Shown: one piece after another, positions 1-5,273 of the stretch
How the letters are laid out: every line of letters starts with the position of its first letter
Position numbering within the stretch: position 1 is the stretch's first letter
NCBI GenBank assembly: GCA_937914785.1
Contig: CALGIV010000052.1
Location: forward strand, 1 to 9,626
Source of the DNA: an uncultured Eubacteriaceae bacterium
GTDB lineage: Bacteria > Bacillota > Clostridia > Eubacteriales > UBA1433
DNA length: 9,626 nucleotides
Reading direction: 5' to 3'
Program-made: the position numbers and the translations under genes
Notes under the pieces: generated by a model
What the model saw: only the letters and a program-made list of their open reading frames with translations
What the model was told of the DNA's origin: nothing
The model's database searches: none

Positions 1-1
1 A

Positions 2-1858
2 GGGGAGCCTATGACTGTTCAAGGGACGAACATCAGTCTGAATCGTGCAGCAGACGATGGCATTGTCGAGGTAGATAATGAAGATGGAAGTTCAGCCGTT
101 CATTATGTAAATGAATATTTTGCCGCTGAAAATGCGGAAGATTTACAAAAGGCTTTTGCAAGTATTATAGAAGAAATTATTATTCAGTCTCGTTACTATC
201 CGACGCGAACGGATGGTGAAAACGTCGATCTTTCCGGCTATCTTACATTTAAAGATGAAATCGGCGCATATATGGACGTAAAGAACGTAAACGGCTTGCT
301 GTTTGACGGGGTTTTATATTCCGGTAAAACCTTTGCGGAAGAGATGATTAAAGCCTATAAGGTTTATGAGGAAAGCGGCGATGAATTTGATACGGAAATT
401 GAGCACGCTTATGAATTTGTGAAATCATTGTCAAAGCGGTTGAAGATTTCAAATCAGGAGGCACTTGATTTAATTATCAATGCTTTTAGAAATAAGCAGA
501 TTTATTACAATAATGATGCGGAATTCAGCAATTATCTGCTGTGGTATGGCGATAAAAATGGGCAGTATATCAGCCCTGCTTCCTCAATGGACAGCTTATC
601 GGCGCCGGAAGATGCTGTATCCATCAACAAGTCGTATATGTATTTTGGCATACCGGATAATGTGAATGCGGGTTCGGATTTGATGTATATCGGTACGCGC
701 ATACAGGCAAATCTTCAAACCGGAAGTCAGATAGTATGGTTCGCTATCCCGGCTTCGCTGGTTCCGATGATGGAGTATGATATACATTTGGCGGAAGATG
801 ATCCGGGAAGTGCTGAAACGGCAACCGTAAACAGGGTTGCTGTACATCCAATTCGCTTTTTCTATGAGGTTGGCCTGCGCGATGATATTAACGAAGAAAA
901 CGTTAAAGAGCTTGTGCCAGACAATTATGCGGATAAGGACGGCATCTATACTTTTTATACGAATGCCTGGACGAAAGATGCCGCGCAAACACTGGTTACC
1001 TTGAATCCATCTGAAGAAAATGAATTTTACTACTATTTCCAGAATACTGATATCTATGAAAAGACGAGTCAGGGCGACTATATAAGATTAAAAACAAAGC
1101 CTGATTCTAATAAAATATATTATTATAATTCGCAGCTGTTCAATACACAAAGCGCCAAATTGGGCAGTAAGACCGATGTTAAGCAGTTGTACAAAGAGAT
1201 CGGTTCGGATGTAATAGAAATGGCGCGAAAAGATGACGAAGAAGGGTATTGGTTTATTCCTAAGGGAACGCCTAAGACGACGGTTTCTTCTTATGTGAAG
1301 ATAAAAGAAAAGAACCTCACCGATACTTATCCGAATGCCTGGGAGCCCGGTACAACAATTGAACGTAGCGTTAAGATGAGCGTTTTGGTCGAGTTGGGCA
1401 ATAATGGGCTGATACGATTGAGAAGCCGGCAGACAGGTCATTTGGCCGTTAACAAAACGGTGACGGGCACCGGCGAACGTGACCGCGATTTTGCTTTTAC
1501 CGTAACGTTGAATGAGGAAATTGATGGACAATACGGTCAGTTGATCTTTGAGGCGGGCGTTGCGAGGTTTACTTTGAAACATAGCGAAACGATAACGGCA
1601 AGCGAATTACCTGCCGGCGTAAGTTATACGGTGATCGAGGCGGATTATAGCGGTGATGGGTATGTGACGAGGTCGACCGGCGCAGCCGGGATAATCAAAG
1701 CAGACAGTACTGCGACGGCAGCGTTTCAAAACACGCAAGATAAGGCTGCTCCGCCGACAGGTGATGATAATTCATTGATTTGGTTGTCGCTGATTTTGAT
1801 TGTTGCACTGATACTGTTGTTACTTTGTATCAACTTACGGAAACGTAGTATAAAATAA
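2..1858 (+). CDS. Sortase-anchored surface protein with pilin-like isopeptide domain (5' partial, probable vWA protein)
   Basis: This is the C-terminal part of a cell-wall-anchored protein. The frame is open to the window edge, so the ATG at 11 is probably internal; residue numbers here count from it. Residues about 39-60 (AENAEDLQKAFASIIEEI) resemble the last helix of a von Willebrand A domain, suggesting a vWA adhesin or pilus-tip-like protein whose main domain lies upstream. Residues about 61-470 are a long unassigned region with beta-rich stretches. Residues about 476-575 match the pilin-like isopeptide repeat type (DUF5979/DUF7601-like, 'LAVNKTVTG ... LPAGVSYTVIE ... AAFQNT'). K482, E543 and N574 sit where the bond-forming Lys, catalytic Glu and Asn are expected. 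The tail is APPTG (580-584), a hydrophobic span at about 588-606 and a basic end (RKR), which is a sortase sorting signal with a non-Leu first residue. The stop is followed 13 bases later by an intrinsic terminator, so this is the last gene of its transcript. The anchor and isopeptide domain are well supported; the vWA call is inference. Confidence 0.85.
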   Translation, partial: GEPMTVQGTNISLNRAADDGIVEVDNEDGSSAVHYVNEYFAAENAEDLQKAFASIIEEIIIQSRYYPTRTDGENVDLSGYLTFKDEIGAYMDVKNVNGLLFDGVLYSGKTFAEEMIKAYKVYEESGDEFDTEIEHAYEFVKSLSKRLKISNQEALDLIINAFRNKQIYYNNDAEFSNYLLWYGDKNGQYISPASSMDSLSAPEDAVSINKSYMYFGIPDNVNAGSDLMYIGTRIQANLQTGSQIVWFAIPASLVPMMEYDIHLAEDDPGSAETATVNRVAVHPIRFFYEVGLRDDINEENVKELVPDNYADKDGIYTFYTNAWTKDAAQTLVTLNPSEENEFYYYFQNTDIYEKTSQGDYIRLKTKPDSNKIYYYNSQLFNTQSAKLGSKTDVKQLYKEIGSDVIEMARKDDEEGYWFIPKGTPKTTVSSYVKIKEKNLTDTYPNAWEPGTTIERSVKMSVLVELGNNGLIRLRSRQTGHLAVNKTVTGTGERDRDFAFTVTLNEEIDGQYGQLIFEAGVARFTLKHSETITASELPAGVSYTVIEADYSGDGYVTRSTGAAGIIKADSTATAAFQNTQDKAAPPTGDDNSLIWLSLILIVALILLLLCINLRKRSIK

Positions 1859-1871
1859 GAATATTTTTTAA

Positions 1872-1908
1872 CCCATGGTGAAAGTTCATTTTCACCGTGG
1901 GTTTTTTT
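1872..1908 (+). terminator. Rho-independent terminator after the sortase-anchored protein gene
   Basis: The arms are CCCATGGTGAAA (1872-1883) and TTTCACCGTGGG (1890-1901). They pair over 12 bp with one G-U wobble around a 6-base loop, and seven T residues follow (1902-1908). The hairpin begins 13 bases after the stop codon at 1856-1858. It separates the upstream gene from the leader of the next. Confidence 0.93.
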
Positions 1909-1991
1909 ATAATTGCTTGAATTCATAATAGTTTTGAAAGTTTAATTTTTGATTTTCTGTTGCTATCTTAAAATTGTCGGGAATTTATTTA

Positions 1992-2020
1992 TTGCAAGTA
2001 TTAAAAAAGTTGCTTATATC
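1992..2020 (+). promoter_or_regulatory. Candidate sigma-A promoter for the pectate-lyase-like/WxL gene
   Basis: A -35-like TTGCAA (1992-1997) is followed after 17 bases by a -10-like TATATC (2015-2020). Transcription from here would give a leader of about 180 bases before the start codon at 2210. Both boxes are imperfect in an AT-rich region, so this is a moderate call. Confidence 0.4.
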
Positions 2021-2161
2021 AAGTGCAGAGTATTCATATTCAGAAGTTTGCATAAGAGGAAGCCGGATGGGAGATGGCGGATCTGTGGATTTTCCCGATT
2101 GTTCTATTTGGATTGTCAGAACAGCCAAACCAGCTTGCTGATGTCGTTTTGGTCTATATTT

Positions 2162-2169
2162 CATATAAT
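2162..2169 (+). promoter_or_regulatory. Candidate -10 element (CATATAAT) near the pectate-lyase-like/WxL gene
   Basis: CATATAAT contains a perfect TATAAT (2164-2169). It also differs at one position from the CATACANT -10 pattern known for the Bacillus sporulation factor sigma-E. No good sigma-A -35 lies 16-18 bases upstream. A start point near 2176 would give a leader of about 35 bases. Which sigma factor would use it cannot be decided from sequence alone. Confidence 0.3.
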
Positions 2170-2209
2170 GTTATGTAGAGCAAAGGATTATGTAAAGGAA
2201 GAAAATATT

Positions 2210-4165
2210 ATGGCAATTATAGAAATTGACGCAACATCGGTATCCGTATCAAATTTTGCGGAATTGAAAATCGTGTTGGAAAATTATTCAACGTACGCCT
2301 ATGTAATAACAGTTTATCTCGCTGCTGATATAGAGCTGGAAGGCGGGATAAGTATTAATCCTCAACGAACCACGATTACGATAGACGGCCGTAATCCCGA
2401 TGACGCGACGGGAGAAACCATCCATACCATAACAGACCACAACAGTCTTGATGCTCGCTATACCATTGGCGTGCGCAGTTTGCCACCTGCCGGTATGGAA
2501 GTAACTTATACCCATATTAATTGGATTGGGAAAAACTATTATGGTATTCTTTTTGTTGGCAACACAACACGGAATGTAGTTGCAATATTTGATCACATAA
2601 CTTATACGGGCCCGCAGATGGTTTTTCACATCTATAATGTAACCCGGTTGACAGACTGTACGCTGACATCGGCGGGTGGGGCTGTTGGCTACCCTCAGGA
2701 AACCATAGGAGAGGTGGGGCATTTAGAAATCGGCGGGAAAACAAAAATCACCCAAACTTCTCAAAACTATCCGATTATGTATTTCAGGATAAGTGATGAC
2801 TATTCGTTGACCATTTTACCAAATGCGGATGTAACGATGGAGCTGGGAGCGTGGATGCTGCAATTGGAAGGGGTAATCTCCCTGCCGTTCAGAGTGAAAA
2901 AAGATGCGAAACTTCATATAACATCACGTCAATCTCTTAGCAGAGAAAGTGACGCCCAGTTTTCTTCCGTTACCATTGAGGAGGGCGCCAGCCTGATCGT
3001 TCGGCAAAAAGAAGATGATAACCGCTCTGCCCTTTATATGTATGGGGAATTTCTTGTTGAAAAAAATGCTGTAGTCGATATGCAGATGCTGGCCCACAGC
3101 CAGTCTCCGCTCGTTTATTTTCATGCAACAGGAGAGCAAAAATTGACGCTGAATTCTCCGAAAAGCTTTATCCTGCGTTCGGCTTACGGATCGGTTACAA
3201 AGGTAATCGATGCAGCCCCGCTCACCTCAGTTGATATCAGCATTTCAAGCCAGCAGGTGAATTTTTGGGATATCCCTTCGTCGGATGATATTGCCGGTAA
3301 AATGAACGATACGCCGCTGTATTCCTGGCGCAAGAGTGATAATAGTGAGCTTGAGCTTCGAGGCAGTTTCAGGAGTGGCCTTACTACTTTAACGGATAAT
3401 CTTACTGATGAGGAGAGGCAGAATTTAGCTCCGATAGAACATCTTCAGCTCACTGGAGCAGGGACACTTTCTGCGGGACGGATTCCTTTGGAAATGGAAC
3501 CTGTAATTGATAATGGAGAGCCTGTTTCAGGCAAAACTGCGCCAAAGGCTTTAGTAAAGGTAGAGTTTACTACGGACGAAGAAACCTACAGTCAAACGCA
3601 AAATGCTCTGGAGGATGGAAGCTTTTCTTTTGACACGGCCTTTCCTATTCCTGTCGGAACACAGGTTGAGGTGACTGTAAATACGCCTTTTTTGATTTAT
3701 AAAGAAATATTAGAGGCCGTAGATATTGGAGAGCTGTATTTGATGGACCCGCCTGCTACTTTGGAATTTGCATTTCCATCGATTGCCCACAATCCTAACT
3801 TATACGGACGTGCTGATCCGAACTGGAAGCTGGAAGTAGTGGATTCCCGGGTTCGAAGCACGCCCTGGGTTCTCTATGCGGCATCGGATGGAGACTTGAC
3901 AAGTTATGATTCTCAGGGCAATGTCAGGCAGACTTTGCCGGGTGCCTTAGTATATGTCGATAGTGAAGCTGTATTGCACACGATTGGTGAAACGCCGGTT
4001 GTCATTTGGAATGGAGCGGCGAAGGATGGCAGTGACCCATTGATAACAACTGTTACCTGGAGTGCTGATAAAGGGATGTTGATGACGACGAGCACAAATC
4101 CGTTTTGGGCCGGAGATCGATATACAACAAATATTTATTGGACTTTGGAAGCAGTGAGCGAATAA
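2210..4165 (+). CDS. Leaderless pectate-lyase-like adhesive protein with C-terminal WxL-like domain
   Basis: The start is ATG at 2210, preceded by AAAGGAAG (2194-2201) with 8-base spacing; the product is 651 residues. Residues about 10-420 are beta-strand rich with short repeating hydrophobic strands and turns ('VYLAADIELEGGISI ... TTITIDGRN'). This resembles the pectate-lyase-like adhesive domain of Firmicutes surface proteins, a parallel beta-helix probably without lyase activity. Residues about 432-510 ('VSGKTAPKALVKVEF ... GSFSFDTAFPIPVGTQVEVTV') look like a bacterial Ig-like module. Residues about 513-651 look like a WxL domain, with 'WKLEVVDSR' at 539-547, W553-V-L555 as the proximal motif and W644-T-L646 as the distal motif seven residues from the end (counting W644 as position 0). 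WxL domains bind peptidoglycan non-covalently outside the cell. However, the N-terminus (MAIIEIDATSVSVSNFAEL) has no basic/hydrophobic signal peptide and the protein has no transmembrane anchor. The stop codon lies inside the shared terminator hairpin. Domain calls are by eye; the missing export signal is seen directly. Confidence 0.85.
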   Translation: MAIIEIDATSVSVSNFAELKIVLENYSTYAYVITVYLAADIELEGGISINPQRTTITIDGRNPDDATGETIHTITDHNSLDARYTIGVRSLPPAGMEVTYTHINWIGKNYYGILFVGNTTRNVVAIFDHITYTGPQMVFHIYNVTRLTDCTLTSAGGAVGYPQETIGEVGHLEIGGKTKITQTSQNYPIMYFRISDDYSLTILPNADVTMELGAWMLQLEGVISLPFRVKKDAKLHITSRQSLSRESDAQFSSVTIEEGASLIVRQKEDDNRSALYMYGEFLVEKNAVVDMQMLAHSQSPLVYFHATGEQKLTLNSPKSFILRSAYGSVTKVIDAAPLTSVDISISSQQVNFWDIPSSDDIAGKMNDTPLYSWRKSDNSELELRGSFRSGLTTLTDNLTDEERQNLAPIEHLQLTGAGTLSAGRIPLEMEPVIDNGEPVSGKTAPKALVKVEFTTDEETYSQTQNALEDGSFSFDTAFPIPVGTQVEVTVNTPFLIYKEILEAVDIGELYLMDPPATLEFAFPSIAHNPNLYGRADPNWKLEVVDSRVRSTPWVLYAASDGDLTSYDSQGNVRQTLPGALVYVDSEAVLHTIGETPVVIWNGAAKDGSDPLITTVTWSADKGMLMTTSTNPFWAGDRYTTNIYWTLEAVSE

Positions 4166-4213
4166 AGAAACAGAGATTTCCAAAGAAGAAATCTCTGTTT
4201 CTTTATTCGCTTA
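4155..4213. terminator. Bidirectional terminator shared by convergent genes, containing both stop codons
   Basis: A perfect 22-bp inverted repeat (4158-4179 with 4189-4210) surrounds a 9-base loop (4180-4188). Three further pairs, one of them G-U, extend the stem to 4155 and 4213. The stop of the plus-strand gene (4163-4165) lies in the left arm, and the stop of the minus-strand gene (4213-4211) forms the end of the right arm. On each strand the core A-rich/T-rich stem (AAACAGAGATTT with its complement) is followed by the T-rich CTTTATTC, so it can act in both directions. Confidence 0.88.
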
Positions 4214-4477
4214 ACAGCGTCCGCAGTTGTACGGTTTGTATGTGCAACAACAGTGGTATCGGCAGCAATTATAATAGCCGTAATGTACTGGCATATAAAC
4301 CTGGCAATACATATAAGGATTGTAATTTGGATTATATAAATTACAGAAGCAACATATTACCCATGGTCGCGGGCAGGGTGGGGCGTAAGAGCAAAGCTCT
4401 ACTGTAACGGGGTTGCTTTCAATCAGGTTTCCCCCCTGACGGATTCTGGCGCGTGTGGTGATCGTCCTGTCAGACAT
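4211..4477 (-). CDS. Small Cys/Tyr-rich protein, second gene of a minus-strand operon
   Basis: This 88-residue protein starts only 3 bases after the stop of the upstream gene, with a weak ribosome site, so translational coupling is likely. Residues 1-28 (TITTRARIRQGG ... SNPVTVEL) contain no Cys and resemble the first beta strands of leaderless DUF11-type proteins. Residues 29-88 carry 13 Cys, including CC, CFC, CC and CCC clusters, and 12 Tyr, plus many Pro and Asn. There is no signal peptide or membrane segment. Such Cys/Tyr density without a leader is typical of proteins cross-linked by disulfide or dityrosine bonds, such as spore coat or exosporium proteins. A metal-binding role is an alternative. 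The exact family is not recognised. Its reality is supported by operon spacing, by the stop lying in the terminator hairpin, and by the non-random composition. Confidence 0.8.
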   Translation of the reverse strand: MSDRTITTRARIRQGGNLIESNPVTVELCSYAPPCPRPWVICCFCNLYNPNYNPYMYCQVYMPVHYGYYNCCRYHCCCTYKPYNCGRC

Positions 4478-4480
4478 AAG

Positions 4481-4894
4481 TCACGGGATTTTATTGATAT
4501 CGAACGTGATTATGGTAGGCGTGTCTTTCACGATCGCTTCAGTCAAATCCATGCTCAAAACGCCTCCCGCCGAGACGACGATGTTTGTTGGCGTATTGCC
4601 TGTAACTGCAACGCTGCTTTGGTCGATGGTCACCAGAGTCGGATTAAATGCATCGGTTTCAAAGTGAATGGTGTCGTCATCTTGCAGGTCGAAATCCATA
4701 GTTCCGGTATTCGTGATTGTTACGGTATATTTGTTGGGAAGTGCGTCAGCCCACCTGGTTTTTGCGGCACTGATTGTCATAACAACGTCTTCAACCAGAA
4801 TAACTGTTATAGCTTCTGTTGCCTGTACTGCCATAGGGCTGTTGTCGTACACGCCGGTAGCTTTGGAATTGATGGTTAATGTTGCGTTTGCCAT
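4481..4894 (-). CDS. Leaderless DUF11-like beta-sandwich protein, first gene of a minus-strand operon
   Basis: The chosen start is ATG at 4894-4892, which has AGAAAGGAA (4915-4907) upstream. An in-frame ATG at 4951 would add 19 residues but has no ribosome site and an unlikely sequence. The product is 137 residues. Residues about 41-135 follow the DUF11 pattern: 'AAKTRWADALPNKYTVTITNTG' (split here as AAKTRWAD then ALPNKYTVTITNTG, 43-64), then 'LVTIDQSSVAVTG' (87-99), then 'AGGVLSMDL' and 'TPTIITFDI'. This is an Ig-like beta-sandwich repeat common in surface proteins. The first 35 residues form a short beta module similar in layout to the N-terminus of the downstream gene product. There is no signal peptide, no Cys and no anchor. 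Leaderless DUF11 proteins occur in Clostridia, but their location is not established to my knowledge. A structural role in an extracellular or spore layer is inference. Confidence 0.82.
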   Translation of the reverse strand: MANATLTINSKATGVYDNSPMAVQATEAITVILVEDVVMTISAAKTRWADALPNKYTVTITNTGTMDFDLQDDDTIHFETDAFNPTLVTIDQSSVAVTGNTPTNIVVSAGGVLSMDLTEAIVKDTPTIITFDINKIP

Positions 4895-4929
4895 AATATA
4901 ATGATGTTCCTTTCTATATAAAATACGTA

Positions 4930-4944
4930 GTAACTTTTTGTTAC
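4930..4944. repeat. Short palindrome GTAAC-TTTTT-GTTAC in the operon leader
   Basis: Two perfect 5-base arms are separated by five T (five A on the minus strand). The palindrome lies 36-50 bases upstream of the start codon at 4894. It could be a small operator or a weak leader hairpin. Its short arms and AT-rich setting make chance possible. Confidence 0.3.
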
Positions 4945-4962
4945 ATACCATTACATAATTAG

Positions 4963-4988
4963 TATATTATGAATCGAAGAGAAGGGTG
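4963..4988 (-). promoter_or_regulatory. Candidate mother-cell sigma (sigma-K/E-like) promoter of the DUF11/Cys-rich operon
   Basis: Reading the minus strand, CATAATATA (4971-4963) fits the CATANNNTA -10 pattern of Bacillus sigma-K. CACC (4988-4985), 13 bases upstream, fits the loose mACm -35 pattern, though the spacing needs checking against known sites. The overlapping TATACT (4966-4961) could be a sigma-A -10, but the hexamer 17 bases upstream is TCACCC, far from TTGACA. The predicted start is near 4954, giving a leader of about 60 bases. Confidence 0.35.
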
Positions 4989-5041
4989 ACGATGCCGGCA
5001 ATTGCATAAGGTCATAACTTTTACGAGCAGAAGCGAAATAA

Positions 5042-5069
5042 TTGACAAGGCATGTTATTGTGATTTAAT
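5042..5069 (+). promoter_or_regulatory. Candidate sigma-A promoter with extended -10 for the secreted mosaic protein gene
   Basis: A perfect -35 TTGACA (5042-5047) is followed after 16 bases by TTTAAT (5064-5069). A TG at 5061-5062, one base before the box, gives an extended -10 (TGATTTAAT). The start point would be near 5076, leaving an untranslated leader of about 200 bases. Confidence 0.5.
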
Positions 5070-5200
5070 GAGTCGATACTTTGTTAGAATTGTTTTTTAA
5101 GGCATAAAAATGTTAAGATTGATTAAATTTGATATGTTTTAAACGAAAAAAGCTAAATTGTTAAAAAAATAACGACAAAAATAATCAAAACAGTAGTATA

Positions 5201-5233
5201 TGTAACCGAAATGTAATATAAGATCGTTATAAT
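5201..5233 (+). promoter_or_regulatory. Candidate proximal promoter with direct-repeat operator
   Basis: A perfect TATAAT (5228-5233) lies 40 bases before the start codon, but no TTGACA-like box lies at the right distance. In its place are two direct repeats, TGTAAC (5201-5206) and TGTAAT (5212-5217), with an 11-base period. That is the layout expected for an OmpR/PhoB-type response regulator substituting for a -35 box. The layout is seen; the regulator is inference. Confidence 0.35.
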
Positions 5234-5273
5234 TAAAACAGGGAAATTCAGGATAGTAGGTTTGGAGGCAGAA

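Larger units (their letters stand above)
1909..2209 (+). other. Intergenic leader upstream of the pectate-lyase-like/WxL gene
   Basis: This AT-rich stretch of about 300 bases has no convincing gene. The frame of the next gene stays open upstream to an ATG at 1949, but that extension lacks a ribosome site and its translation is Cys/Phe/Lys/Arg-rich and unlike the body of the protein. The region holds a candidate sigma-A promoter (1992-2020) and a second -10-like element at 2162-2169. A 34-codon reading frame at 2074-2178 (starting MADLWIFPIVLFGLSEQ) is only weakly supported. A direct repeat TTATGTA lies at 2171-2177 and 2188-2194, just before the ribosome binding site. Confidence 0.6.
4895..5273. 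other. Divergent intergenic regulatory region
   Basis: This AT-rich stretch of 379 bases separates the minus-strand operon from the plus-strand secreted protein gene. I see no gene in it. It contains a CATANNNTA element facing the operon, an extended -10 promoter and a separate perfect TATAAT facing the plus-strand gene, paired ATGTAAY direct repeats on each side, and a short palindrome GTAAC-N5-GTTAC at 4930-4944. No clear riboswitch or terminator-like hairpin is visible in the plus-strand leader. Confidence 0.7.

Noticed and set aside
11..13. ATG at 11 as the true start of the first gene, with AGGGGAG upstream
   Set aside because: The purine-rich stretch is only 3 bases away, the frame is open to the window edge, and the sequence right after it looks like the end of a vWA domain, so the protein most likely begins upstream.
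1949..2209. N-terminal extension of the pectate-lyase-like gene starting at 1949
   Set aside because: There is no ribosome site, the composition differs from the rest of the protein, and a strong ribosome site precedes the ATG at 2210.
2210..3500. Active pectate lyase
   Set aside because: Only the beta-helix-like strand pattern is visible. I see no convincing catalytic Arg or calcium-binding Asp cluster, and the adhesive variant in Firmicutes surface proteins fits better.
4105..4407. Plus-strand frame of 100 codons overlapping the terminator and the Cys-rich gene
   Set aside because: It starts within the end of the WxL-like gene, runs through the terminator hairpin and lies opposite the Cys/Tyr-rich gene, which has operon context. 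The plus-strand frames at 4455-4901 are likewise shadows of the DUF11-like gene.
4915..4920. TATATA as a -10 box for the minus-strand operon
   Set aside because: It abuts the ribosome binding site, so a transcript starting 7 bases downstream would lose that site.
4895..4951. Start of the DUF11-like gene at the ATG at 4951
   Set aside because: The 19 extra residues are basic and unlike the family start, there is no ribosome site ahead of 4951, and the stretch covers the real ribosome site at 4907-4915.
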